Assembly (NCBI GenBank): GCA_021768055.1
Contig: JAASSE010000039.1
Coordinates: forward strand, 1 to 7,563
Direction of reading: 5' to 3'
Source: Gammaproteobacteria bacterium
Lineage (GTDB): Bacteria > Pseudomonadota > Gammaproteobacteria > SZUA-229
DNA length: 7,563 nucleotides
Shown: positions 1-6,578 of the stretch, piece by piece
How positions within the stretch are numbered: position 1 is the first letter of the stretch
Layout of the letters: the number at the start of each line of letters is the position of its first letter
Notes under the pieces: generated by a model
What the model was told of the DNA's origin: nothing
What the model saw: the letters and a program-made list of their open reading frames with translations, nothing else
Databases searched by the model: none
Made by a program: the position numbers and the translations under genes

Positions 1-1242
1 CTCACAATACAGGGCCCAGCCTTCATACAGGGAGGCCGAAGCATGGAGTGAACGCGTCATGTTATCCGCGTGATGCTGATTCGCAGTGACAAACTGCAGG
101 TGATGACCTGGAAAAGATTCGTGTACACAGGTCAGGTCAATACTGTACTGGTTGTGTTCAGCCAGCAGGGCATCGTCTTCAGCCGTGGTGACATAATAAT
201 AGCCCTGCTGCTTGCTATCAGCCGGTGTTGGCGGCTCATAGGCTGCGAACGGAATTAAAGGTTTGAGAAATGCCGGGGTATCCTGTACCTGTAGTATTTC
301 CGGTTCCGGCAAACTGACCAGATCGTGCTTTTGCAACCACTTGTATGCATCCCGCATACGCTTGCGGTACGTGTCCAGCAACTGCCCGGGTTTCGGATGC
401 TTGTTGTGAATTGATGCAAGCACGGCGGCAATGTCACCGTCCTTGTGCAGGGTTTTAGCCTGCTGTTGCAACTCGGCTTCAGTCTCATCAAACAGCTTTT
501 CACCGAATGCCAGTAAGTCATGCGCATCCACATCGAGAAAATGATATTCACCCAACAAGCGGTTGAAACGGTCTTTGCCAACGGCAAAATCACCCCCCGC
601 CTTGTGTGAAATTTCGGTTGCCAGGAAATGTGCAAACTCATCCAGCGCATGAGCGGCGTCGTCAAACAGGGGCTGCAAGCGGGCGGGGTTGGTGAAGCGT
701 CCGGATATCAACGGATGTCGGCCAAGATTACGAATAAATGTCGCGCCCGTTTCACACTGTTCGATGGCTGACTCAAGCCAGACAGGCACAACCTGTTCAG
801 GTGACTGCGATAACAACGTCCGGGCACCTCGCAGATACTCAGGGATGGCCTTGACCCGGTGCTTGAAAGCACGCTGCACGTCTTTAATCGGATGAATCAA
901 CAGCTGGTATACCGCGTTTACCGGTACATAGATAAGCGGATTTCGAAAACGCCAGTCCAACTCCTGTAGCTCATGCAACTCGATACTGAGCGCACTTTTC
1001 ATTAGCTGGTAATCAATCAGCCTGTGTCCTTCAATCTCCTCATCATCCAGTTCATCGAGCGCCGAAATCATACTCTGGTCCAGCGACATCAACGCGCCGA
1101 TATCATCATCATCGTACGTCCTCAGTGATCCGGCATAGTGTTCCTCACCGACACTGACCGCCTCGAGCGGGTGAAACCTGAACCATGCCTGGTAGTATTC
1201 CTTCTGCAGCTCATCAAACGCCCTGTTAACTGAATCCGACAT
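1..1242 (-). CDS. DUF885 family putative metallopeptidase-like protein, N-terminal 414 residues (3' end off window)
   Basis: The minus strand is open without a stop from an ATG at 1242-1240 to the left edge, so the C-terminus is missing; family members are usually around 550-600 residues. A clean ribosome binding site (AAGGA, 1246-1250) lies just before the ATG. The start MSDSVNRAFDELQKEYYQAW has no signal peptide or membrane segment, so a cytoplasmic protein is expected. Two family signatures are visible: HESFPGHHLQ at residues 374-383, a zinc-ligand-like variant of the HExxH motif, and YEGWALYCE at 406-414, ending exactly at the window edge. DUF885 proteins are, as I recall, placed with the MA-type metallopeptidases, but the substrate here is unknown. 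The gene lies 11 bases after the OsmC gene stop, so the two are probably co-transcribed. The family call is firm; enzymatic activity is inferred. Confidence 0.88.
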   Translation of the reverse strand, partial: MSDSVNRAFDELQKEYYQAWFRFHPLEAVSVGEEHYAGSLRTYDDDDIGALMSLDQSMISALDELDDEEIEGHRLIDYQLMKSALSIELHELQELDWRFRNPLIYVPVNAVYQLLIHPIKDVQRAFKHRVKAIPEYLRGARTLLSQSPEQVVPVWLESAIEQCETGATFIRNLGRHPLISGRFTNPARLQPLFDDAAHALDEFAHFLATEISHKAGGDFAVGKDRFNRLLGEYHFLDVDAHDLLAFGEKLFDETEAELQQQAKTLHKDGDIAAVLASIHNKHPKPGQLLDTYRKRMRDAYKWLQKHDLVSLPEPEILQVQDTPAFLKPLIPFAAYEPPTPADSKQQGYYYVTTAEDDALLAEHNQYSIDLTCVHESFPGHHLQFVTANQHHADNMTRSLHASASLYEGWALYCE

Positions 1243-1253
1243 GTTTCCTTTTC

Positions 1254-1670
1254 CTAGTCTTCCAGGATCTCGAAGTCATGAGTAATTTCTGCCGATGCCG
1301 ACAGCATAATCGATACCGAACAGTACTTCTTCGCAGTAAGGTTCACCGCCCTCTCAATCTTATCCGCATCCAGATCGGTACCTTTTACAATGTAATGTAC
1401 ATGAATCCTGGTAAATACCTTGGGTGCTTCAGCAGCTCTTTCAGCTTCGACCTCTACCTGGCAATCACTGATCGCCTGCCGCTGTCGCTGCAATATCATG
1501 ACCACATCGAATGCGGTACAGCCGCCCAGACCAAGTAATACCATCTCCATCGGCCTCACACCCATGTTACGGCCACCGGCGTCCGGGGGGCCATCCATCA
1601 CTACGGAATGACCACTGCCGGATTCACCGACAAATGACATGTGATCCAGCCATTTAACTGTTGCTTTCAT
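1254..1670 (-). CDS. yhfA: OsmC family protein, YhfA type
   Basis: This 138-residue protein has the length and motifs of the YhfA branch of the OsmC/Ohr family. OsmC/Ohr proteins are cytoplasmic thiol peroxidases that reduce organic hydroperoxides using two cysteines; YhfA itself has no well established substrate. Both expected cysteines are present: C51 in GLGGCTAFDVV and C117 in KKYCSVSIML. The segments RPMEMVLLGLGG and ITHDFEI also match YhfA as I remember it. The ATG at 1670 is preceded by AGGGTG (1676-1681 on this strand), a good ribosome binding site. It is transcribed divergently from crp, the arrangement also seen for yhfA and crp in E. coli, which supports orthology. The DUF885 gene follows after 11 bases. 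A peroxidase role is family inference. Confidence 0.9.
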   Translation of the reverse strand: MKATVKWLDHMSFVGESGSGHSVVMDGPPDAGGRNMGVRPMEMVLLGLGGCTAFDVVMILQRQRQAISDCQVEVEAERAAEAPKVFTRIHVHYIVKGTDLDADKIERAVNLTAKKYCSVSIMLSASAEITHDFEILED

Positions 1671-1755
1671 TTAACACCCTGTTTGTTAACTATCTTTTGC
1701 AGTTTAAATTTGTCATGTATTATGAACATCGCCATCGCAGCGAAGGGAAACTCAT
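1671..1755. promoter_or_regulatory. Divergent yhfA/crp intergenic promoter region
   Basis: These 85 bases must hold the promoters of both flanking genes. For crp (plus) the best candidate is TTTGCA at 1696-1701 and TATTAT at 1718-1723, 16 bases apart. For yhfA (minus) it is ATGACA (complement of 1711-1716) and GATAGT (complement of 1689-1694), also 16 apart. The two pairs interleave, so the promoters probably compete for polymerase. GAAGGGA at 1742-1748 is the crp ribosome binding site. A short inverted repeat, TCAT (1713-1716) and ATGA (1722-1725), overlaps the crp -10. No good TGTGA-N6-TCACA CRP site is visible. Box assignments are matched by eye and uncertain. Confidence 0.4.
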
Positions 1756-2406
1756 ATGAGTATTATTCGTGAAATACCAAAGTTGAACCCGACACTTGAG
1801 AACTTGCTCAAACATTCGCACCGTAAAACTTATGACGCGAAAAAGATCATCATACACGAGGGAGACGTTTCAAACAGCCTGTACTATATCATCGAGGGCT
1901 CTGTCAGCGTACAGGCTGAAAATGAATCCGGAGATGAAATCATTCTCGCTCATTTAAATGAAGGCGATTTTTTCGGTGAGGCCGGCCTGTTTGATTTTGA
2001 CAAGGAAAAAGAAGGCAAACGCACGGCTTGGGTGATTGCACGAAGCAAGAGTGTGATTGCCGAGATCAGTTATGATCAGTTTCGCCAGATCGTCAGTGAA
2101 GACCCGGCGGTAATGTTCCTGCTGACCAGCCAGATATTCAACAGGCTGAAGAAAACCAGCCTCAAGGTTCGCGACCTCATTTTCCTCGATGTAAAAGGCC
2201 GTATTGCACACTGCCTGCTCGAACTGAGCAACGAGCCGGATGCAATGACGCACCCCGATGGTATGCAGATCAAGATTACGCGCCAGGACATTGCCAAGAT
2301 GGTAGGCTGCTCCCGCGAAATGGCGGGCAGGGTTTTAAAGGAACTGGAAGATGAAGACCTTATATCGGCGCATGGAAAGACAATCGTTGTATTTGGAACC
2401 CGTTAG
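1756..2406 (+). CDS. crp: cAMP receptor protein (CRP/Vfr-type transcription regulator)
   Basis: This 216-residue CRP/FNR family regulator has a cyclic-nucleotide domain (about 15-130), a dimerisation helix (about 122-148) and a C-terminal winged helix-turn-helix (about 150-216). The C-terminal stretch PDAMTHPDGMQIKITRQ and the ending GKTIVVFGTR are almost those of E. coli CRP and Pseudomonas Vfr. Residues equivalent to E. coli cAMP contacts are E75, R89, T90 (Ser in CRP), R130, T134 and S135. The recognition helix CSREMAGRVLK keeps R187, E188 and R192, which read the TGTGA half-site, so the operator should be CRP-like. The loop between E75 and R89 is acidic and lysine-rich and four residues longer than in E. 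coli CRP. The start has a good ribosome binding site (GAAGGGA, 1742-1748). cAMP is the likely ligand; some relatives (Clp of Xanthomonas) respond to c-di-GMP instead. Confidence 0.95.
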   Translation: MSIIREIPKLNPTLENLLKHSHRKTYDAKKIIIHEGDVSNSLYYIIEGSVSVQAENESGDEIILAHLNEGDFFGEAGLFDFDKEKEGKRTAWVIARSKSVIAEISYDQFRQIVSEDPAVMFLLTSQIFNRLKKTSLKVRDLIFLDVKGRIAHCLLELSNEPDAMTHPDGMQIKITRQDIAKMVGCSREMAGRVLKELEDEDLISAHGKTIVVFGTR

Positions 2407-2415
2407 AAAAAAGGG

Positions 2416-2443
2416 ACGAGTAACAAGGAACGAGGTACGAGGT
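2416..2443. repeat. Heptanucleotide tandem repeat, four imperfect copies
   Basis: Starting ten bases after the crp stop codon, four 7-base units follow in register: ACGAGTA, ACAAGGA, ACGAGGT, ACGAGGT. The last two are identical. The array lies in the convergent crp/trpC gap and is not part of any gene. It resembles a degenerate microsatellite; no function can be read from the sequence. Confidence 0.7.
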
Positions 2444-2460
2444 AAAACAACAAACACAAT

Positions 2461-2493
2461 CTTTGCGACCCTGGCGTCTTTGCGCCTTTGTGT
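2461..2493. repeat. Degenerate CTTTGCG tandem repeat
   Basis: The stretch reads as CTTTGCGA, CC, CTGGCGT, CTTTGCGC, CTTTGTGT, that is four related 7-8 base units. It ends six bases before the trpC stop codon and lies in the crp/trpC gap. A GGCG (2473-2476) / CGCC (2483-2486) match could make a 4-bp hairpin, too weak to call a terminator. From memory, CTTTGCG/CTTGGCG-type strings recur between genes in many bacterial genomes, without known function. Confidence 0.6.
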
Positions 2494-2498
2494 TTCAA

Positions 2499-3308
2499 TC
2501 AACTGTTTATTGCAAATAATTCCGCCAGTTTTTCGCCCGGGTCGTCGGCTTTCATGAAGGCCTCCCCGACAAGAAATGCGTTCACATCGTTTTGCCGCAT
2601 TAATTCTACATCGGCGCGGGTGTGTATACCGCTTTCGGTGACGACGATGCGATCCCCTGGAATCCTGTCCAGCATGTCCAGCGTGGTGCTCAACTGCGTC
2701 TCAAACGTGCGCAAGTTACGATTGTTGATGCCGATCAGACGTGCACCTGTATTCAATGCGCGCTCAAGTTCTTTGTCATCATGCACTTCCATTAAAACAT
2801 CCATACTTAACTGGTGCGCCTGCTCCAGTAGACCTTGCAGACTGGCATCGTCCAGTGCGGCAACGATAAGTAATATGCAATCTGCATTGATCGCGCGCGC
2901 TTCATGCACCTGGTACGGGTCAATAATAAAATCCTTGCGAATCACCGGTAACGAACAGGCCTGTCTCGCCTGCTGCAGGTAGTCTTCGCTGCCCTGGAAA
3001 AAATCACGGTCAGTCAATACCGATAAACAGGCAGCACCATGCGCCGCATAACTTTGTGCAATATCAGCAGGTCTGAAATCCTCTCGCAGCACACCCATAC
3101 TCGGCGAGGCCTTCTTGATTTCGGCGATAACAGCCGGCTGATTGTTTGCCAGCCGGTTTTCTATCGCCGTTATGAAACCGCGCACCGGATCCGCCTGCCT
3201 GGCACGTTCACTGATCTCGCTAAAATCCACTTTTGCGGAGCGTTCCGCAATCTCTTCCTGCTTGCGCTCGAGGATAGTTTTCAGAATGTCCGCGGTACCG
3301 CTGCTCAT
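2499..3308 (-). CDS. trpC: Indole-3-glycerol phosphate synthase
   Basis: TrpC catalyses the decarboxylating ring closure of CdRP to indole-3-glycerol phosphate in tryptophan synthesis. The 269-residue product is a full-length single-domain TIM barrel, not the TrpC-TrpF fusion of E. coli. Expected active-site residues are present: E63 and K65 in AEIKKASPS, general acid K125 in VIRKDF, E174 in LMEVHD, N195 in GINNRNL, and E225/S226 in VTESGI. The phosphate-binding end [11 protein letters not shown] (249-259) is intact. The ATG at 3308 lies 8 bases after the trpD stop and has no clear Shine-Dalgarno sequence, so translation is probably coupled to trpD. It is the last gene of the trp group and converges on crp. 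Where many relatives have Lys after SPS, this one has Met (residue 71), a position that varies in the family. Confidence 0.97.
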   Translation of the reverse strand: MSSGTADILKTILERKQEEIAERSAKVDFSEISERARQADPVRGFITAIENRLANNQPAVIAEIKKASPSMGVLREDFRPADIAQSYAAHGAACLSVLTDRDFFQGSEDYLQQARQACSLPVIRKDFIIDPYQVHEARAINADCILLIVAALDDASLQGLLEQAHQLSMDVLMEVHDDKELERALNTGARLIGINNRNLRTFETQLSTTLDMLDRIPGDRIVVTESGIHTRADVELMRQNDVNAFLVGEAFMKADDPGEKLAELFAINS

Positions 3309-3316
3309 GTGTTTGA

Positions 3317-4330
3317 TCAGGCTGTGGTCGCCTTGATGAGTTGTTCCAGTTTTTCGGCTGCAGCGCCACTGGCGATGACTTCCTGTGCGCGGGCTATGCC
3401 ATCGGACAGGCTATCGCTGAGACCGGCAGCATAAATCGCCGCGCCTGCATTCAAACACACGATATCTTTCGCCGGCCCATCTTCATTGGCCAGTACGGAT
3501 TTGATAATCGACAGGCTGTGTTCAGCATCATCAGCCCGGATGGTTGCAAGATCGGCCTGCTGCATACCGAAATCTTCCGGCCTGATGGTGTAGGTTGATA
3601 CCTGGCCATCTTTCAATTCGGCGACCTGCGTAGCTGAACCGATACTGATTTCATCGAGACCATCGTCAGCATGAACCACGAGAACATGATCACTGCCGAG
3701 TTGTTTCAACACCTGCGCCAGTGGCTCGACCCAGTCACTGCTAAACACGCCCAGCACCTGGTTGGGTGCACCGGCCGGGTTGGTCAAAGGTCCGAGCACA
3801 TTGAATATGGTACGTACCGCCATTTCACGGCGCGGCCCGATGGCATGCTTCATGGCGCTGTGGTGTAGCGGTGCAAACATGAAGCCGACACCGATATCAT
3901 TGACGCAACTGGCAACCTGCTCGGGCGACAGTTCGAGATTAACGCCGGCCGCTTCCAGCACATCAGCACTACCGGATTTGCTCGATACCGAACGGTTGCC
4001 GTGTTTGGCCACCTTACCGCCTGCAGCAGCGACTACAAACGCGCTCGCCGTTGATATATTAAAACTGCCGGACGCATCACCGCCGGTACCGCAGGTATCA
4101 ACCAGGTGCGACTTGTCTACGTCGACTTTGGTTGAAAGCTCACGCATCACACCGGCAGCGGCAGCCACTTCTTCAACGGTCTCGCCTTTCATACGAAGAC
4201 CTATCAGAAAACCACCAATCTGTGCAGGCGTTGCTTCACCGGTCATGATCAGGCGCATCACGTCTGTCATTTCTTCAGAGGTTAAATTTGTTTTTTCGGT
4301 AACCGCTTTTATTGCTGATTGCATATTCAT
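3317..4330 (-). CDS. trpD: Anthranilate phosphoribosyltransferase
   Basis: TrpD transfers phosphoribosyl from PRPP to anthranilate, the second committed step of tryptophan synthesis. The product has 337 residues, the normal length of the stand-alone enzyme, with no fused TrpG domain. The PRPP-binding loop CGTGGD is at 80-85, [15 protein letters not shown] at 109-123, the anthranilate-site segment [10 protein letters not shown] at 165-174, [10 protein letters not shown] at 177-186, and the metal-binding DGLDE at 223-227. All key residues are intact. The start follows trpG by 16 bases. The weak GAGAA (4336-4340) is the only ribosome binding site candidate; a second Met two codons in has none. 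It is co-directional with trpG and trpC with tiny gaps, consistent with one trpGDC unit. Confidence 0.97.
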   Translation of the reverse strand: MNMQSAIKAVTEKTNLTSEEMTDVMRLIMTGEATPAQIGGFLIGLRMKGETVEEVAAAAGVMRELSTKVDVDKSHLVDTCGTGGDASGSFNISTASAFVVAAAGGKVAKHGNRSVSSKSGSADVLEAAGVNLELSPEQVASCVNDIGVGFMFAPLHHSAMKHAIGPRREMAVRTIFNVLGPLTNPAGAPNQVLGVFSSDWVEPLAQVLKQLGSDHVLVVHADDGLDEISIGSATQVAELKDGQVSTYTIRPEDFGMQQADLATIRADDAEHSLSIIKSVLANEDGPAKDIVCLNAGAAIYAAGLSDSLSDGIARAQEVIASGAAAEKLEQLIKATTA

Positions 4331-4346
4331 AACAGTTCTCGATCGT

Positions 4347-4925
4347 TTAACTGGAAAGAAAGTTCTTTAATAAATCGTGGCCGTGTTCGGTGAGGATCGA
4401 CTCGGGATGAAACTGAACACCTTCGACATCTAGCTCCTTGTGGCGCACGCCCATTATCTCATCCATGTCACCATCATCAGTTTGTGTCCAGGCTGTCACT
4501 TCAAGACAGTCCGGCAGGGTTTTCTTGTCGATCACCAGTGAATGATAACGTGTCGCCGTATACGGATTGCTCAGCCCGGTAAAAACGTGTTGTCCGTTGT
4601 GAAACACAAGAGATGTTTTACCGTGCATGATTTCGCGTGCATGCACAATGTCACCGCCATAGACCTGGCCAATGCACTGGTGACCAAGGCAGACACCGAG
4701 GATCGGCACCTTGCCGGCGAATGCGCGTATTACATCCATCGATATACCGGCCTCATTTGGAGTACACGGGCCGGGTGAAATCATGATGCGTTCCGGCTGC
4801 ATTGACTTGAGCTCTTCGATGCTGACACCATCATTGCGAAACACCTTTACATCCGCACCCAGCTCACCCAGGTATTGCACCAGGTTGTAGGTGAATGAAT
4901 CGTAGTTGTCGATCATGATCAGCAT
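4347..4925 (-). CDS. trpG: Anthranilate synthase component II (glutamine amidotransferase)
   Basis: TrpG hydrolyses glutamine and channels ammonia to TrpE for anthranilate formation. The 192-residue length is typical of the unfused class I amidotransferase domain. The N-terminus [20 protein letters not shown] is nearly the family consensus. The oxyanion strand SPGPCTP is at 50-56, nucleophile C79 in GVCLGHQ, HGKTS at 101-105, and H173/E175 of the triad in QFHPES. The same subunit may also serve folate synthesis (PabA role), which sequence cannot separate. The gene lies 40 bases after the trpE stop. The nearest ribosome binding site candidate, AGGTAAG, is rather far from the ATG; a 13-codon ORF bridges the gap and could couple translation to trpE. 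Met4 is an alternative start but has no better site. Confidence 0.96.
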   Translation of the reverse strand: MLIMIDNYDSFTYNLVQYLGELGADVKVFRNDGVSIEELKSMQPERIMISPGPCTPNEAGISMDVIRAFAGKVPILGVCLGHQCIGQVYGGDIVHAREIMHGKTSLVFHNGQHVFTGLSNPYTATRYHSLVIDKKTLPDCLEVTAWTQTDDGDMDEIMGVRHKELDVEGVQFHPESILTEHGHDLLKNFLSS

Positions 4926-4960
4926 CGGCGCATCTTACCTGAGCATTGAAGATTATCCAT
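4919..4960 (-). other. Bridging mini-ORF between trpE and trpG (13 codons, speculative)
   Basis: An ATG at 4960 opens a 13-codon frame ([13 protein letters not shown]) that stops at 4921-4919, overlapping codons 2-3 of trpG out of frame. AGGGG at the very end of trpE lies 8 bases before this ATG, a better ribosome binding site than trpG itself has. An in-frame ATG two codons earlier overlaps the trpE stop (TGATG). Such a frame could hand ribosomes from trpE to trpG and keep subunit amounts matched. Chance occurrence is quite possible. Confidence 0.25.
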
Positions 4961-4965
4961 CAACA

Positions 4966-6447
4966 TCACCCCTGAAGATGCAGGCCGGCTTCGGCCAGGG
5001 CTACAGCGCGGAATATCGCGCGTGCCTTGTTCATGGTTTCCGCCCACTCATTATCCGGTACCGAGTCGTAGACGATGCCGGCACCCGCCTGTATCGATAG
5101 CTGGTTGTCTTTTATGACTGCGGTACGAATTGCGATGGCGGTATCCATGTTGCCGTTCCATGACAGGTAGCCGACAGCACCCGAGTAGATGCCACGCTTG
5201 ACCGGTTCCAGTTCATTGATAATTTCCATCGCACGTATCTTGGGTGCACCGCTGACAGTGCCGGCCGGAAAGGTTGCACGCAGTACATCCATCGCGCTCA
5301 TACCATCCTTCAGCTCACCGGTAACATTGGAGACGATGTGCATCACGTGCGAGTAGCGCTCGACGATCATTTTCTCAGTCAGCTGAACGCTGCCGGTTTT
5401 ACTCACGCGCCCGGTATCGTTGCGCCCCAGGTCGATCAGCATCAAATGTTCTGCCAGTTCCTTGGGATCGGCGAGCAAATCCTGCTCCAGTTCAAGGTCT
5501 TCTGTCTCGTCTTTGCCACGCGGCCGCGTACCTGCGATCGGGCGCACTGTGATCTGGTCATCTTCCAGGTGCACGAGGATCTCTGGCGATGAGCCAACAA
5601 CATGATGATCACCGAGGTCAAGATAATACATGTAGGGTGAAGGATTCAGACTGCGGAGGGCACGATATAGTTCGAGTGGACGCGCATGAAACGGTATGGT
5701 CAGGCGTTGCGACAACACCACCTGCATGATGTCGCCGTCGATGATGTATTCCCTGGCTTTATCTACGGCGGATTTAAAACCCTGCTCGGTAAAGCCGGAA
5801 ACAAAATCCGACTCGTCCACTGTATGAGCCTCATGCTCGGGTGTGGCGGGAACCGGTTGTAGCAGGCCCTGTTCGATGTCCTGCAGCCGCTGTTCGCCCT
5901 GTTCGAGTGCATTGTCCTGCTGAGGATCAACATGGACGATGATAAACAGCTTGCCCGAAAGGTTATCGAATACGACAACCTCATCCGATACCATCAACAA
6001 TATATCCGGTGTGCCCAGGGGATCGGGCTTGCCATTGGTATCGAGCCTTGATTCGATGTAGGCAATAGTTTCGTAACCGAAATAACCGACCAGGCCGCCG
6101 GTGAATCGCGGCAATCCTGCATCTTCGTGTACCTTGTATTGCTGCTGGAAGCTTGTAATCCAGCTGAGCGGGTCTTCAACAGTTTCTTCGGCTACAACCT
6201 TGCCGTCGACTTCAGTTATTATCGTACGTCCATTGATCTTGATGACAGTCTTGCACGGCAAGCCAATAATGGAATAACGGCCCCATTTCTCACCGCCATG
6301 CACGGATTCGAACAGGTATGAGTACGGCGCATTCGCCAGCTTCAGATAAGTACTGAGGGGAGTATCAAGATCGGCGAGTACTTCGCGTACCAGTGGCACA
6401 CGATTACATTCGGTATTTTTGAGGTTTTCGAAATTTATTGAAGACAT
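4966..6447 (-). CDS. trpE: Anthranilate synthase component I
   Basis: TrpE converts chorismate and ammonia (from TrpG) to anthranilate, the committed step of tryptophan synthesis. It has 493 residues, full length for the non-fused form. The N-terminal regulatory domain carries LFES at 45-48, matching the LLES tryptophan-binding motif of feedback-inhibited enzymes, so allosteric inhibition is expected. The catalytic domain shows PIAGTRPRG (303-311), [13 protein letters not shown] (332-344), [16 protein letters not shown] (393-408) and [14 protein letters not shown] (455-468), with the chorismate- and Mg-binding residues in place; PabB is less likely given these segments and the neighbours. The ATG at 6447 has a GGAA ribosome binding site (6457-6454), located inside one arm of a long inverted repeat, and a trp leader peptide lies just upstream. 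Control by both feedback and leader is therefore likely. Confidence 0.97.
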   Translation of the reverse strand: MSSINFENLKNTECNRVPLVREVLADLDTPLSTYLKLANAPYSYLFESVHGGEKWGRYSIIGLPCKTVIKINGRTIITEVDGKVVAEETVEDPLSWITSFQQQYKVHEDAGLPRFTGGLVGYFGYETIAYIESRLDTNGKPDPLGTPDILLMVSDEVVVFDNLSGKLFIIVHVDPQQDNALEQGEQRLQDIEQGLLQPVPATPEHEAHTVDESDFVSGFTEQGFKSAVDKAREYIIDGDIMQVVLSQRLTIPFHARPLELYRALRSLNPSPYMYYLDLGDHHVVGSSPEILVHLEDDQITVRPIAGTRPRGKDETEDLELEQDLLADPKELAEHLMLIDLGRNDTGRVSKTGSVQLTEKMIVERYSHVMHIVSNVTGELKDGMSAMDVLRATFPAGTVSGAPKIRAMEIINELEPVKRGIYSGAVGYLSWNGNMDTAIAIRTAVIKDNQLSIQAGAGIVYDSVPDNEWAETMNKARAIFRAVALAEAGLHLQG

Positions 6448-6544
6448 AACATTTTCCAGTACAAAAGTTTAAGGGCGCAACACACAACGAACTCACCATC
6501 GCCAGGTGACGTTCTGCACTGCTGCCTTTTGTACGGAAAATGTT
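6448..6544 (-). promoter_or_regulatory. trpE leader: 19-bp inverted repeat that can hide the trpE ribosome binding site
   Basis: On the plus strand AACATTTTCCAGTACAAAAG (6448-6467) is matched by CTTTTGTACGGAAAATGTT (6526-6544), an inverted complement of 19 bp with one unpaired base (A6458) and a 58-base loop. In the transcript, leader codons 3-8 form the first arm; the second arm contains the trpE Shine-Dalgarno GGAA and ends directly at the ATG. Next to the first arm, GCAGCA (6525-6520) can pair with UGUUGC (6482-6477) using one G-U pair, lengthening the structure. No U-run follows, so it is not an intrinsic terminator. A translational switch is inferred. Confidence 0.8.
6489..6514 (-). promoter_or_regulatory. 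Inner hairpin of the trp leader spanning both Trp codons
   Basis: In the transcript GAAC (6514-6511), a bulged G, and TCACC (6509-6505) pair with GGTGA (6497-6493) and GTTC (6492-6489): 9 bp with a 7-base loop. The first Trp codon is in the loop and the second overlaps loop and stem, so a ribosome waiting for Trp-tRNA would open it. It nests inside the longer inverted repeat and would bring the two arms together when formed. Confidence 0.65.
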
Positions 6545-6549
6545 TGCAT
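6493..6549 (-). CDS. trpL: trp operon leader peptide
   Basis: An ATG at 6549-6547 opens an 18-codon frame, MQTFSVQKAAVQNVTWRW, followed by TGA at 6495-6493. Two of the last three codons are Trp (TGG at 6504-6502 and 6498-6496). Tryptophan is rare, so two in a tiny ORF directly before trpE is the hallmark of a leader peptide whose translation senses charged Trp-tRNA. The ribosome binding site is weak (AAGA at 6560-6557). Codons 3-8 are one arm of the inverted repeat that reaches the trpE start, and both Trp codons lie in the inner hairpin. The stop is 45 bases before the trpE ATG. The peptide itself probably has no other function. I am sure of the ORF; its role is inferred from composition and position. 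Confidence 0.87.
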   Translation of the reverse strand: MQTFSVQKAAVQNVTWRW

Positions 6550-6578
6550 GATCGAATCTTAGTTGAGACCGAGCGGCG

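Noticed and set aside
255..665. 136-codon minus-strand ORF and the plus-strand ORFs at 70-258 and 689-895
   Set aside because: They overlap the continuous DUF885 frame, which has clear family motifs; the ORFs show no recognisable domains and are out-of-frame shadows.
1711..1729. CRP autoregulatory site in the crp promoter
   Set aside because: The TGTCAT/ATGAACA similarity does not fit the TGTGA-N6-TCACA spacing or bases.
2473..2486. GGCG/CGCC hairpin followed by T-rich sequence as a crp terminator
   Set aside because: The stem is only 4 bp and the following bases are interrupted by G; it is better explained by the repeat composition.
2488..2982. 164-codon plus-strand ORF opposite trpC, and similar long plus ORFs opposite trpD and gph
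   Set aside because: Each lies antisense within a well-recognised gene with intact catalytic motifs; low-complexity Ser/Arg/Ala-rich translations are typical of shadow frames.
3092..3100. Met71 in TrpC instead of the common Lys in SPSKG
   Set aside because: This position varies among known TrpC proteins (Ala or Gly in others, as I recall), so it is not evidence of altered function.
6448..6492. Classical intrinsic terminator in the trp leader
   Set aside because: The stretch after the leader stop has no GC-rich hairpin followed by a T-run; the longest T-run is four and lies within the inverted repeat arm.
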